Source of the DNA: a virus
IMG/VR virus record: IMGVR_UViG_3300035199_001025
Location: 1 to 27,556 of that record
DNA: 27,556 nt
Strand: one strand, 5' to 3'
Shown piece after piece: positions 1 through 8,310 of the stretch (within the stretch, counting starts at the first letter, position 1; each line of letters opens with the position of its first letter). Both the position numbers and the translations under genes were made by a program. Below the pieces are notes generated by a model. It was not told the origin of the DNA. It saw nothing but the letters and a program-made list of their open reading frames with translations, and made no database searches.

Positions 1-31
1 TCGTCACCTTATAGGTGTACGAATGTTCCAT
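1..31 (-). CDS. Unknown phage protein, N-terminal 10 residues only (partial)
   Basis: An ATG at 31-29 is preceded by a good ribosome binding site (GGAG, six bases upstream), just past the TAA stop of the preceding tail gene at 42. The visible peptide is MEHSYTYKVT, and the frame runs off the left edge. Spacing and strand suggest it is the next gene of the late operon. Ten residues are too few to assign a function. Confidence 0.5.
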   Translation of the reverse strand, partial: MEHSYTYKVT

Positions 32-41
32 TATTTCTCCG

Positions 42-605
42 TTAAGTAGAAAGTGTAGCGACGATGGTTCCAGTCGTCGGCATAGGCGTGGCACCTGTCC
101 ATTCCCATCTGGTATGGCCCAAAGCTAGGTGGGAGGTGCTGAAGGTTCCAGCTGGCGTGACTGCGTTCGCCTGATTGAAGGTCGTTCCATTTATGGTCAA
201 GCTGCTGAAGGGCGGATTTCCTACCAGATTGTTTTGAAACCAAACCTGCTGGTTGTAGGAGATGTATCCATAGGTGTTGATCCCATAGATCAGAACCCCA
301 TTAAAAGTCGTGGGAGACCTACTCCCGTACCCGGTCACCGCATTGTAGCCAGAATAGAGCGACGAATTTTTTCCGCCATCGCTGTAACTGCCACAGGTAA
401 CCGTGATATTTGATTGCACACCGCCACTGGTACCGTAAAAATCTGCCAGATCAATTGCACCGTTCGTGGGGACAGCAAGGTTCAGGGTGGTGTTGGGCAC
501 ATAGGCGCCACCGCGATAATATTCGCCTAAATATATGGGGTTTGCGCCACCAAACTCAGCCTGGATCTGTGCCAAGGTGATCGTGCCACTCGCCTGGAGT
601 GTCAT
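42..605 (-). CDS. Short phage tail/appendage protein, paralogue 1 of 4
   Basis: 187 residues with no signal peptide. Residues 1-58 form a module almost identical in all four tandem paralogues (starting MTLQASGTITLAQIQAEFGG and ending AIDLADFYG). This module is common at the start of small virion-associated phage proteins. The remainder is Gly/Thr/Asn/Tyr-rich predicted beta structure. It has a second recurring pattern near residues 125-187: NLVG..PF.SL.INGTTF, then TPAGT, W.W and GTI.ATLS. Such proteins are inferred to be minor tail or receptor-binding components, with a conserved attachment end and a variable outer domain. The start is firm: AAGGGAGG lies about eight bases before the ATG. 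It is co-directional with paralogue 2 (51 bp gap) and with the partial gene at the left edge. The exact virion location is unknown. Confidence 0.8.
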   Translation of the reverse strand: MTLQASGTITLAQIQAEFGGANPIYLGEYYRGGAYVPNTTLNLAVPTNGAIDLADFYGTSGGVQSNITVTCGSYSDGGKNSSLYSGYNAVTGYGSRSPTTFNGVLIYGINTYGYISYNQQVWFQNNLVGNPPFSSLTINGTTFNQANAVTPAGTFSTSHLALGHTRWEWTGATPMPTTGTIVATLST

Positions 606-656
606 TTTTGGACCTCCCTTAGAATGAATTTGGTGCGGAGAGTCTCGCTTTGTCGG

Positions 657-1238
657 CTAGTAATTCAGAGAGAAAGTAGACGTGCCGGTAGCGGGCAAAG
701 CTGACAATCCAGTCCAGGCGAAAGATGTGACATTGTTGACCGTGTCAAAGCCCAGGTCATTCGCGGTGGATACGCCATAGGTTTGACCATTCACCACAAC
801 GCTGGTGAAAGGAAGGGTCGCCTTTGTATAACTACCTTGTACCATCACATAGGTAACTTGTGATAGCGACGAGGCAAGCGTATAGGCACCTCTCACGACC
901 ACAGACCCCATGCTCGCATTGGAAATGGCGCCAAAAGACCGGACTCCAAAATTGATGTTGAGACCACTCGCAAACCCCGCGCAAGTAACTGTCCCGGCAA
1001 CTTTGTCGGAATAGACATAGCTCCCATGGGTCAGTGTGCTGCTCACCGTGTAAGCAGCAGACGCCCCATAGAAGTCAGCCAGATCAATCGTTCCGCTCGT
1101 TGGGATGGCAAGATTTGGCGTGGTGTTGGAGACATAAGCACCACCGCGATAATATTCGCTTAGGTATATGGGGTTCGCGCCGCCAAACTCAGCCTGGATC
1201 TGCGCCAATGTAATTGTGCCACTCGCCTGGAGTGTCAT
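657..1238 (-). CDS. Short phage tail/appendage protein, paralogue 2 of 4
   Basis: 193 residues. The frame is open further upstream, but the true start is the ATG at 1238. There the shared N-terminal module begins, behind AAAGGTAG and the conserved intergenic stretch found before the other copies. The upstream 33 codons lie inside a relic of another copy (1291-1430). Residues 1-58 match the other paralogues. The middle (about 60-130) is unlike them, and the tail keeps only a loose version of the PF.S...NG.T / W.W / GT pattern. A minor tail or receptor-binding role is inferred from family and position, not proven. Confidence 0.8.
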   Translation of the reverse strand: MTLQASGTITLAQIQAEFGGANPIYLSEYYRGGAYVSNTTPNLAIPTSGTIDLADFYGASAAYTVSSTLTHGSYVYSDKVAGTVTCAGFASGLNINFGVRSFGAISNASMGSVVVRGAYTLASSLSQVTYVMVQGSYTKATLPFTSVVVNGQTYGVSTANDLGFDTVNNVTSFAWTGLSALPATGTSTFSLNY

Positions 1239-1290
1239 GACCGGACTACCTTTAAAATGAAATTGATGTAAGGAGCTCTCTGTTCGCACC

Positions 1291-1430
1291 CTAGAACGAG
1301 AGGGTTTCGGTAATATTGCCTGAGGCTGGCATTGCATAACCCCTGTTCACTCCCAGGTGGTATGGCTCAAAACAAGGTGTCAGGTGCTGTAAGTTCCGGC
1401 AGGCGTGACAGCGTTCGCCTGATTGAAAGC
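1291..1430 (-). pseudogene. Displaced C-terminal tip of a short tail protein gene
   Basis: On the minus strand this stretch matches the last part of paralogue 1 at DNA and protein level. It reads FNQANAVTPAGTYST, then stop, HLVLSHT, WE, then stop. After a frameshift it continues MPASGNITETLSF and ends at a TAG at 1293-1291. Paralogue 1 reads FNQANAVTPAGTFST...GHTRWEW...MPTTGTIVATLST. Two in-frame stops and one frameshift make it non-functional. It sits directly after the stop of paralogue 3 (1438), as expected if a new C-terminal tip was recombined onto paralogue 3 and the old tip was left behind. It is followed by the normal inter-paralogue spacer. Confidence 0.75.
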
Positions 1431-1437
1431 CCTCGTC

Positions 1438-2004
1438 CTATTTGGTAATGGTCAGAGTGTAAGTACCGCCATTGGCCAATGTGTTGGCTCCTGAGCTCCA
1501 TACCCACCGCGTCATAGTTTCAGTACTCAGAGGATCAATGGCGCCGTCCGGAGTGATAGAGGCCGTGCGGTATAGCGTAGCCCCGTTAATATTGATGTGT
1601 TCGAAAGGCGCGGTCCCTACCAAATTGCCCAGCAAAGCAAACGAAAGATACGCTGAGGAAGGCGTTGTTACCTGTCTGATGGCATTTCCCTGGAAGCTGG
1701 CGGGCGATACGCTTCCTATATTTGAAGTGAGAAAGACGCCCGAAGCGAATCCCCAAAGTTCAGGAGAGATTTTTCCAGCCGGCTGATATCCTGCAGTCAG
1801 CGTGAATGCCTGCGAAATCAGGTTAGAAGTGCCATAAAAATCAGCGAGATCAATCGCCCCACTTGTGGGGACCGCGAGGTTCGCGGTGGTGTTGGGCACG
1901 TAAGCGCCGCCACGATAATATTCGCTCAGATAGATTGGGTTCGCGCCGCCAAATTCAGCCTGGATCTGCGCCAGCGTAATTGTGCCGCTTGCTTGAAGCG
2001 CCAT
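1438..2004 (-). CDS. Short phage tail/appendage protein, paralogue 3 of 4
   Basis: 188 residues. The start is the ATG at 2004 (MALQASGTITLAQ), preceded by AAAGGGAG. The longer open frame to 2181 would run back through the spacer and into paralogue 4 in another frame. Residues 1-58 are the shared module. The C-terminal part has GNLVGTAPFEHININGATL and a late W.W, so it belongs to the same fold family as paralogues 1 and 4 but with a divergent surface. Its stop (1440-1438) directly abuts the orphan tip at 1430-1291. The role is inferred as a minor tail or adhesin component. Confidence 0.8.
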   Translation of the reverse strand: MALQASGTITLAQIQAEFGGANPIYLSEYYRGGAYVPNTTANLAVPTSGAIDLADFYGTSNLISQAFTLTAGYQPAGKISPELWGFASGVFLTSNIGSVSPASFQGNAIRQVTTPSSAYLSFALLGNLVGTAPFEHININGATLYRTASITPDGAIDPLSTETMTRWVWSSGANTLANGGTYTLTITK

Positions 2005-2056
2005 CGGAGGTCTCCCTTTGGAATGAAATTGATGTAAGGAGCCCTCTGTTTGCAGC

Positions 2057-2620
2057 CTAGAGAGAGATGGTTGCGGCAATACTGCCTGAGGCAGGTATAC
2101 CAACACTCGTGTTAAGCCAATCCCAAGAGGTGTAGCCCGCCGCATTATAGGTACCCGCAGGCGTCGATGCTGAAGCCGCATAGACAGTCACCCCCCCGGC
2201 GACCAGAGAGGTAAACACGGGTACGCCCACCAGGTTGCCCGCGAAGGCAATGCCCCGGGCAGTCACCACACCAAATCCATCCGTCAGAGAGAGTATGGTG
2301 TACCCGTTGAAAGTCGTTGGCGAGATGGCACCAATTGTCGGGCTGAAAGGTGCTGTACGATACCCGTTAATGGTACTCGCGAATTTTCCGGTAGTGCTGA
2401 ATGTCCCACATGTCAGCGTGTAACTCTGGCTGACCGTGTTGGTCGTGCCATAAAAGTCAGCCAGATCGATTGCACCGCTCGTGGGGATGGCTAGGTTCGG
2501 AGTAGTGTTGGGCACATAGGCCCCACCGCGATAATATTCGCTCAGATAGATTGGGTTCGCGCCGCCAAATTCAGCCTGGATCTGCGCCAACGTAATTGTG
2601 CCACTCGCCTGGAGCGCCAC
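2057..2620 (-). CDS. Short phage tail/appendage protein, paralogue 4 of 4 (GTG start)
   Basis: 187 residues. It starts with GTG at 2620-2618. The G of this codon is also the last base of the TAG stop of the upstream S74 tail-fibre gene, so the two are probably translationally coupled. CAGGGAG, inside the end of the upstream gene, serves as ribosome binding site. It carries the shared 58-residue N-terminal module and the C-terminal GNLVG.P.F.SL / TPAGT / W.W / SIAATIS pattern. It is the first of the four tandem copies in transcription order and the one directly linked to the long tail fibres, which supports a tail-tip or appendage role. Confidence 0.8.
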   Translation of the reverse strand: MALQASGTITLAQIQAEFGGANPIYLSEYYRGGAYVPNTTPNLAIPTSGAIDLADFYGTTNTVSQSYTLTCGTFSTTGKFASTINGYRTAPFSPTIGAISPTTFNGYTILSLTDGFGVVTARGIAFAGNLVGVPVFTSLVAGGVTVYAASASTPAGTYNAAGYTSWDWLNTSVGIPASGSIAATISL

Positions 2621-4020
2621 TAACTTGCAGCTCCCTGACGAAGCTCCGCAACCTCTGCTTTCAGTTCCTTGATCGCTTCGATCAGCAACCCCACCATGTT
2701 GCCATAGGCGACGGAATAGTAGCCGTTCTCTTCCAGTCTCACGGCTTCTGGCAACACATCCAAAACATCCTGCGCAATAACGCCGGTCCGGCGTTCACCC
2801 GCAGTTGAAAATGTTACACCGTTTAGCGACGTGACCTTTGCAAGAGCATCGTCAATCTTCTCGATGTCATCTTTCAAACGTCTGTCTGAATAGGCAGCAA
2901 CATTCCCCCCCGCTGTGATGGTTCCGCCAAAATGGGCGTTGTTATTGGTGAGGTGGATATAGAAAGGCCACTGACCGCCATGTTGGGTTAATGCGGTGCT
3001 GTTGGCGCCTGCAGTTCCCATAATATACATGTAGCCGGAATTGCAGTGAATCGCTCCGCTCATATGATCCGTGTCTTGGAAGTGGATTGTTGGCGCTGTA
3101 TTATTAACGACGATACTGGACGTCGTCGTGCTCGGTCCTGCGGGGCCGGTTGCCCCCGTCGACCCTGTTGCACCAGTGGCGCCCTGAATGCCTTGGGTGC
3201 CCTGGATACCCTGAATACCCTGTGCGCCTTGAGGACCAATGAGGTTTGTTGCTGCGCCCCAGGCACCAGCAGCTTTAGGGCCGTAGAGGTTTGACGCCGC
3301 TGTATCGATGTAAAAATCACCATCAGTACCGGTACCACCAGCTGGAGCAATGGTGCCGCTTAGGATCGTGCGACCATCATCCCCGTCCAAGCCCGCAATA
3401 CCTTGAGCACCCTGGATGCCCTGTATCCCTTGAACACCCTGGTCACCCTGGGGGCCTTGAGGGCCTAGCACAAAAGTTCCTGCGTCCCAGGCTCCAGCCG
3501 CCTTTGGCCCATGAAAATTATTGTTGGTAATGTCGAAATAGTAGTCGCCGTCTAGTCCGAGACTTGGAGCAGGGGCACCTGTGCCATTAAAGATCGTGCG
3601 ACCATCGGCACCAGCAGGGCCAGTAGCGCCTGTCGCCCCCGTTGGTCCAACCAACGCTGTGGGGCTTCCCCAATCGTTGCTGGCTTTTGGCCCATAGAGC
3701 GCATTGTTTGTAACATCGATGTAGAAATCATTGGGAAGTCCAATCTCAAGACCGGGAGCACCTGGCCCGTTTCGAATGGTGTAAAGCTGCTCGGCGCCAT
3801 CTTCGGTCCGCACTGCATAGCCCAGTGCTGTGTCCCGGGCGGTCTCCGCCACTGCAACGGCAGCAAGCACAGCTTGGGCTGCGTCGACCACATCGGTGTA
3901 GACCTGCGGGCTGCTGCCGGTCTCCTTGAAAAAGGAAATCGGTTTGTCGGAGGTCCCTTCAGCGGTCGCCGCAAAATCACTGGGGCTCAACCCCGTCTCA
4001 GAGAAAAAGGAAGAACTCAT
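2620..4020 (-). CDS. Collagen-like tail fibre with Peptidase S74 chaperone domain, copy B
   Basis: 466 residues. Residues 1-90 are a conserved N-terminal part, probably virion attachment. After this come three repeats of a GDFYID..N.LYGPKA..W module (about 94-124, 154-185, 231-262). Each leads into a Gly-X-Y collagen-like run (about 125-140, 186-218, 262-297), consistent with a trimeric fibre shaft. Residues 300-370 are a beta-rich tip. The C-terminus (375-466) is an intramolecular chaperone auto-peptidase of the S74 family, with SDRRLK carrying the expected Ser378/Lys383 dyad, then GVIAQDV..VLPEAV and a terminal helix. In known members the chaperone trimerises the fibre and then cleaves itself off. 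The ribosome binding site is encoded in the last codons of copy A. Confidence 0.88.
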   Translation of the reverse strand: MSSSFFSETGLSPSDFAATAEGTSDKPISFFKETGSSPQVYTDVVDAAQAVLAAVAVAETARDTALGYAVRTEDGAEQLYTIRNGPGAPGLEIGLPNDFYIDVTNNALYGPKASNDWGSPTALVGPTGATGATGPAGADGRTIFNGTGAPAPSLGLDGDYYFDITNNNFHGPKAAGAWDAGTFVLGPQGPQGDQGVQGIQGIQGAQGIAGLDGDDGRTILSGTIAPAGGTGTDGDFYIDTAASNLYGPKAAGAWGAATNLIGPQGAQGIQGIQGTQGIQGATGATGSTGATGPAGPSTTTSSIVVNNTAPTIHFQDTDHMSGAIHCNSGYMYIMGTAGANSTALTQHGGQWPFYIHLTNNNAHFGGTITAGGNVAAYSDRRLKDDIEKIDDALAKVTSLNGVTFSTAGERRTGVIAQDVLDVLPEAVRLEENGYYSVAYGNMVGLLIEAIKELKAEVAELRQGAAS

Positions 4021-4022
4021 GT

Positions 4023-5384
4023 TTAGTACTCCTGACCTTCGGCCATCTGTGCCAAAATTGCAGAATTTTGCGAGGCAATAGTCCTGGTCTCACGAAGTTC
4101 CTCCCGCATTTCCTTGATCGCTTCAACGAGCAACCCCATCATGTTGCCATAGGCAAGTGAGAGATATCCGTCCTCATCCTCTGCCACAGCTTCGGGAAGT
4201 ACCTTTTGAACATCCTGCGCAACCAAGCCAGTCATCTGGCTGCCGTTCATGGTGAACGTAACGCCATCGAGCGACGTGACTTTTGCAAGTGCATTATCGA
4301 TCTTCTCTATGTCTGACTTAAGACGGCGATCGGAGTAAGCCGATATGTTGCCCGTCGCGGTAAAGTTTCCACCATCGGTAAATGTAAAGCGCGTGGTTGT
4401 CGTGTCTTGAAGATAGAGGTTCCCAGTATACATACGCATGTACATGTGGGAGCCATTGTGAAACGTGCGGAAGTCGCGATCTGTTCCCCAATCAATCTCC
4501 AAAGAGTCGTTTAGATATAGATGGCCCGCCGTTTTTCTGACTGTTGCATCCGCCCTAAGAAAACTGGCAGAACTCAGACCGTCCACCGTGTCAGCGTCAA
4601 GGCCTGACCCAGCACCATCAACTGTCTTTACAGCAGCAAGAATTTCCGTAGGAGTTTGAGGGGGTGCATCATTTCCCGCCGGGCCAATATCGCCCTGGGG
4701 ACCTTGGACTCCCTGGGGACCTTGGTCCCCCTGGGGGCCTTGGTCCCCCTGAGTGCCTTGGACTCCCTGGATACCTTGAATACCCTGGATACCTTGCAGG
4801 CCCTGGTCACCCTGGGGACCCTGAGGGCCTAGCACAAAAGTTCCTGCGTCCCAGGCTCCAGCCGCCTTGGGCCCATGAAAATTGTTGTTTGTGGTGTCGA
4901 AATAGTAATCGCCGTCTAATCCAAGGCCGGGTCCGGGGGCACCTGCGCCATTAAAGATCGTGCGACCATCGGCGCCAGCAGGGCCAGTAGCACCTGTCGC
5001 CCCAGTTTGTCCCACCAGCGCTGTGGGGCTTCCCCAGTCATTGCTGGCTTTTGGCCCATAGAGCGCAATATTTGTCGTGTCGACATAGAAGTCATTGGGA
5101 AGTCCAATCTCAAGGCCAGGAGCGCCTGTCCCGTTTCGAATGGTGTAAAGCTGCTCGGCGCCATCTTCGGTCCGCACTGCATAGCCCAGTGCTGTGTCCC
5201 GGGCGGTCTCTGCCACCGCAACGGCGGCCAGCACAGCTTCGGCTGCGTCGACCACGTCGGTGTAAACTTGAGGGCTGCTTCCTGTTTCCTTGAAAAAGGA
5301 AATTGGCTTATCTGAATGCCCTTCAGCGGTCGCCGCAAAATCACTGGGGCTCAACCCCGTCTCAGAGAAAAAGGAAGAACTCAT
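4023..5384 (-). CDS. Collagen-like tail fibre with Peptidase S74 chaperone domain, copy A
   Basis: 453 residues. The first roughly 200 residues are nearly identical to copy B (2620-4020). It has two GDYYFD..N..HGPKA modules, a short collagen-like run at about 125-140 and a long one at about 186-237. The common tail-fibre segment AVKTVDGAGSGLDADTVDGL occurs at 251-270. A beta-rich tip differs from copy B, followed by an S74 domain (349-430) with Ser351/Lys356 in SDRRLK. A further helix and the ending MAEGQEY are absent from copy B. The same MAEGQEY-TAA-AC-ATG junction precedes both fibre genes, marking the edge of the tandem duplication. Two fibres with one attachment end but different tips suggest alternative or dual receptor specificity. 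Confidence 0.88.
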   Translation of the reverse strand: MSSSFFSETGLSPSDFAATAEGHSDKPISFFKETGSSPQVYTDVVDAAEAVLAAVAVAETARDTALGYAVRTEDGAEQLYTIRNGTGAPGLEIGLPNDFYVDTTNIALYGPKASNDWGSPTALVGQTGATGATGPAGADGRTIFNGAGAPGPGLGLDGDYYFDTTNNNFHGPKAAGAWDAGTFVLGPQGPQGDQGLQGIQGIQGIQGVQGTQGDQGPQGDQGPQGVQGPQGDIGPAGNDAPPQTPTEILAAVKTVDGAGSGLDADTVDGLSSASFLRADATVRKTAGHLYLNDSLEIDWGTDRDFRTFHNGSHMYMRMYTGNLYLQDTTTTRFTFTDGGNFTATGNISAYSDRRLKSDIEKIDNALAKVTSLDGVTFTMNGSQMTGLVAQDVQKVLPEAVAEDEDGYLSLAYGNMMGLLVEAIKEMREELRETRTIASQNSAILAQMAEGQEY

Positions 5385-5386
5385 GT

Positions 5387-5992
5387 TTAGTACTCCTGAC
5401 CTTCGGCCATGGACGCAACGGTGAGCGGCCCCCCTGAATGGGCTTCGCGATCACCCTGCCCCTGCAGGTCGCTCAATGTGCGATCAAATTTTGCGGTCCA
5501 ATACTGAAAATCTTCCCGCTGAAAATACTCGCTCGCATCCGCCATGGCGCCGGCGATAATCAGATCTTCGGCGATGAGGGAGAGGGGGGTTGTGTCTGTA
5601 TCACTTGTGAAAGGAGCGCTTTCTCCGTAGTAGGAGAACACCACTTCAGCACCGTCGCGCACATAGGGACGGAACAGAAACTTGTTCTGAAACCTCGCAT
5701 AGAAGCAGGCAGACCCGGCTGTATTTTTCTTCAGAAGCTGGCTGTAGCTCACACGCTCCAGCGGTATATTGTCAATGGTAACGTCCATCATCTCCACATA
5801 ATCGGACGGAACGGGCAAAAATGTCACCGCTTCTGTCAGAACTGTCGCAAAGACACGCTCAAAAATGGGAATGCGCAGATAGCGCGAGGCGCGTGTAATC
5901 GCATCGCTGATAAAAGTATCTGCCAGCTCGTCTGTGCAGTCCGTCCGGTTCAAAATGCCGTGGAAACGCGCACGCAATTCAGCCTTATTCAT
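5387..5992 (-). CDS. Head-tail adaptor protein, SU10-like
   Basis: 201 residues from the ATG at 5992 (MNKAELRARF). The frame is open to 6040, but that extension overlaps the end of the upstream gene. The sequence has the typical adaptor layout: N-terminal helices (LADTFISDAITRASRYLRIP), a strand pair ending FLPVPSDYVEMMDV, then RVSYSQLLKK, a beta section (FLFRPYVRDGAEVVFSYYGE), and C-terminal helices (LIAEDLIIAGAMADASEYF). This matches the adaptor family that forms the dodecameric ring beneath the portal in SU10-like podoviruses. It ends in MAEGQEY, the same heptapeptide that ends the next gene, because the tail-fibre duplication reached into this 3' end. Confidence 0.8.
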   Translation of the reverse strand: MNKAELRARFHGILNRTDCTDELADTFISDAITRASRYLRIPIFERVFATVLTEAVTFLPVPSDYVEMMDVTIDNIPLERVSYSQLLKKNTAGSACFYARFQNKFLFRPYVRDGAEVVFSYYGESAPFTSDTDTTPLSLIAEDLIIAGAMADASEYFQREDFQYWTAKFDRTLSDLQGQGDREAHSGGPLTVASMAEGQEY

Positions 5993-5993
5993 G

Positions 5994-6290
5994 TCAAAGC
6001 TTCTTCTTTGTTGTGATGAAGGCATCCAGGCCTTCAGCATTTAGTTTTCGGAGAATGTCTTTTGCGGGCGCATTGTAAAAATCAAACCCCTGCGCCATCC
6101 ATTGATCGATCACGGCGACGGGTACCGACGCTGCGCGTTGATACTCCCCGCGGGCGAGAAGGCTCTCGTCCTTTTCGCGTTTAAGCTCGCGCAGGTAATC
6201 GTCAGGAATTTCCTGGGCGTAATGCACCGCCGCGTCGCCCATCGATGTGACAAGGCGGTTCTCGCTGTCGAGCAGCTTTTCATCAGACAT
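5994..6290 (-). CDS. Small conserved phage protein upstream of adaptor, function unknown
   Basis: 98 residues, charged and mostly helical. Distinctive segments are IPDDYLRELKREKDESL..RGEYQRAASVPVAVIDQW and GFDFYNAPAKDILRKLNAEGLDAFITT. I recognise this pattern from small proteins that sit next to head-tail adaptor genes in podophages, but I know no experimentally assigned function. A head-completion, internal virion or assembly role is inferred from position only. GGAG lies six bases before the ATG. The TGA stop is one base before the adaptor ATG, so the two are coupled. Confidence 0.7.
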   Translation of the reverse strand: MSDEKLLDSENRLVTSMGDAAVHYAQEIPDDYLRELKREKDESLLARGEYQRAASVPVAVIDQWMAQGFDFYNAPAKDILRKLNAEGLDAFITTKKKL

Positions 6291-6309
6291 GGGGTTCTCC
6301 AGTCATGGG

Positions 6310-6326
6310 TTTCCAGTAAGTGGAAA
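6310..6326. repeat. Short inverted repeat upstream of the 98-residue protein gene
   Basis: TTTCCA and TGGAAA form a perfect 6 bp stem with a five-base loop, in the 64 bp gap between the spike-fibre stop (6355) and the next start (6290). There is no long T-run, so it is a weak attenuator or processing hairpin at most. Confidence 0.3.
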
Positions 6327-6354
6327 TGTTGGAAGGGCTGAGGGCGGGAACGGT

Positions 6355-8310
6355 TTAAAGACCGGCCCATTGGCTGAAATAGTCACCATTCGCCAAGGCA
6401 AGCTCGCTCACCTCGCCGTTCAGTTGCGCCGTTGGTGAGCCATTATTGTAATGACCCACCTCAATGATCCCCAACTCCGTGGGAAATGTAGGCTCAACAG
6501 AGGTCACGGCGGCACCACCATCTACGCTCAACTTCAACGTCTTCGTGTCCAGATCGACGAACCCAACAACGCTGTGCGGCCCACCATCATTAAAGCCAGC
6601 ACCGGCACCAGGACCGCCCTGCCACGCACCGGCACCATCGGCCACACCAAGGTTCAAATTTGAGATCGTGTTCTCAAAATAGAGCAATGCACGATTATTG
6701 CCATTCACCCCATGAGTGGCTGCGTCATGAAACTGCAGGATGGTTTTGTTCGCCCCAATTTCAGTGGACACATTATCAATCTGTACGGCGAAGGTGATTT
6801 GCTTGTCGTTTGTGACGCGACGGATTGACAATTCTTCGATGGCCGTTGAAAACAAAGACCCGTCACCGAAGAACTCTAAGTGTGCGCTCCCAGCGACCTG
6901 CTCTGCAGAAAACACACCCGTTGCCGGGTTGTACGACACTGGGTTGTTCGACCCCATGACGGCAAGGCGAATACCGCCAATCGCGCCTATATCGCCACTC
7001 AAGCGACCTTCCACTTTGTACCGGCCGTCGACAACAAGCCCCAGATCGAACTGAAATCTGGGATAGCCGCCTGGACCGGTGTTGGTGTTGGACATGATGT
7101 GGGTGGCGCTATCATACGCACCGGCACTGCCCGACCAGTCTGCGATGACGGCAACATCTGGAAAGGACCATAATTCCGGCCCCAACTCGTCTGCAACACT
7201 CGCACCCTGAAAAGGGAGAGCGCGTTTAATACGTACTGCGATAGACGAGAGGAGAATATCGCCTATGAAACCGTTGTAACTATTAAACAACAGGCGATCA
7301 GGTTGCGACGGGCCTACAGTTATCTCCTGGCTCACGAGGCCATTGCTGGAGGTGAGCGTCACCGCCGGCGTAGGATTCAAACTGACAGATAGCGAAATGT
7401 CGCCCTGAACGTAGTTTTCTAAAGCGTAAGAGATCTCGACCACATCCCCCTCTACAGTGGGTAGGCCAAAAATGCGTACGGCCAATGAGGCATCGTCCTG
7501 CGTCCCATCGTAGCTGATGTGACTTGCCGTCTGGGTGACGCCGCTAATCACATTCCAAGTTTGGCCTGTGTAAAGATTTTCTCCGAATGCTGTGCCCTGC
7601 ACGAGCGTTGGTGCTGCGGCCGGGCGCGTAACAGGCGCTCCGTTCGTGACAATGGCGGGGCCCGCGACATCGCCGTTCTCGACCATTGCAAACGCGACAA
7701 GGACGTCACACACAAGCGCTGTCGTGTGGCCTTCGCGCAAGCCAAAGCCCGGCTGCACGGTGGAGGTAGCTGCTGTCTGCGCGTAGCTGATGGTGCTCCA
7801 ATCAGCAGTCACAGCATGCTCGGATATCCCCGCTCGGGTCCCATAGAGAGCAATATTTTGCGGGGAGCCGTCAAAGCTCTTGACCCGAAAAGACACTGTT
7901 GAGTTCATAACAGTAGAAACCGATGAGGTGATCGCCGTTAATCTTGGAAAAGAACCGCCAGGCGTTGCGTCAATCTGCACGCGGCAGGCTGACGTACCAC
8001 CGGCACCATCATCAAATCCTGGCGTCACTGTAATGCTGCCACCACTTGCGGTCAGGATCCACGACGCCCCCGAGACATTGCTGTCTGCGTAGAGGTTGGT
8101 TGACGCACCATAAATCTCAAAGCCAGAACCAGTTGGGCCATTGTCGGGCAGAGCGTCCACCAACTCCGCAGCAGCGCTGCGGGTCTGACCTTCGCCATAA
8201 TAGCGGTTGTTTGCAAAATCGTGATAGGTGGCGACACCTGGAAAGCGGGCCAGCACATCTGCCAGTGCCGTGCGTTGCAGGTTCGTGACGGATAGCGAGG
8301 CCCCAATCAT
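6355..8310 (-). CDS. Head-spike fibre-like protein with LamG-like C-terminus, copy 2
   Basis: 651 residues. Residues 1-55 (MIGASLSVTN..., RFPGVATYHDF, AAELVDALP) are nearly the same as in the copy at 8683-11004. After this comes a beta-sandwich region starting near ASTNLY (about 68-225), like the domain seen in phage head-spike fibres. Further beta-rich segments follow. The C-terminal LamG/concanavalin-like domain (about 500-651) has ITFAVQI, FNDGGPHSVVGFVD, LKLSVDGG and GEVSELALANG. It is translationally coupled (TGATG) to a head-spike base gene, which supports a fibre mounted on that base. In RcGTA the equivalent spikes bind the recipient capsule polysaccharide, so glycan binding is inferred. 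The middle and the tip differ from the other copy. Confidence 0.7.
   Translation of the reverse strand: MIGASLSVTNLQRTALADVLARFPGVATYHDFANNRYYGEGQTRSAAAELVDALPDNGPTGSGFEIYGASTNLYADSNVSGASWILTASGGSITVTPGFDDGAGGTSACRVQIDATPGGSFPRLTAITSSVSTVMNSTVSFRVKSFDGSPQNIALYGTRAGISEHAVTADWSTISYAQTAATSTVQPGFGLREGHTTALVCDVLVAFAMVENGDVAGPAIVTNGAPVTRPAAAPTLVQGTAFGENLYTGQTWNVISGVTQTASHISYDGTQDDASLAVRIFGLPTVEGDVVEISYALENYVQGDISLSVSLNPTPAVTLTSSNGLVSQEITVGPSQPDRLLFNSYNGFIGDILLSSIAVRIKRALPFQGASVADELGPELWSFPDVAVIADWSGSAGAYDSATHIMSNTNTGPGGYPRFQFDLGLVVDGRYKVEGRLSGDIGAIGGIRLAVMGSNNPVSYNPATGVFSAEQVAGSAHLEFFGDGSLFSTAIEELSIRRVTNDKQITFAVQIDNVSTEIGANKTILQFHDAATHGVNGNNRALLYFENTISNLNLGVADGAGAWQGGPGAGAGFNDGGPHSVVGFVDLDTKTLKLSVDGGAAVTSVEPTFPTELGIIEVGHYNNGSPTAQLNGEVSELALANGDYFSQWAGL

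Noticed and set aside
42-2620. Diversity-generating retroelement variable regions in the short tail proteins
   Set aside because: No reverse transcriptase, no template repeat and no adenine-biased variable stretch were found. Differences between copies are whole-domain, not site-wise.
5438-6016. 192-codon plus-strand frame opposite the adaptor gene
   Set aside because: Antisense shadow of a recognised gene, with a Cys/His/Arg-rich translation and no domain.
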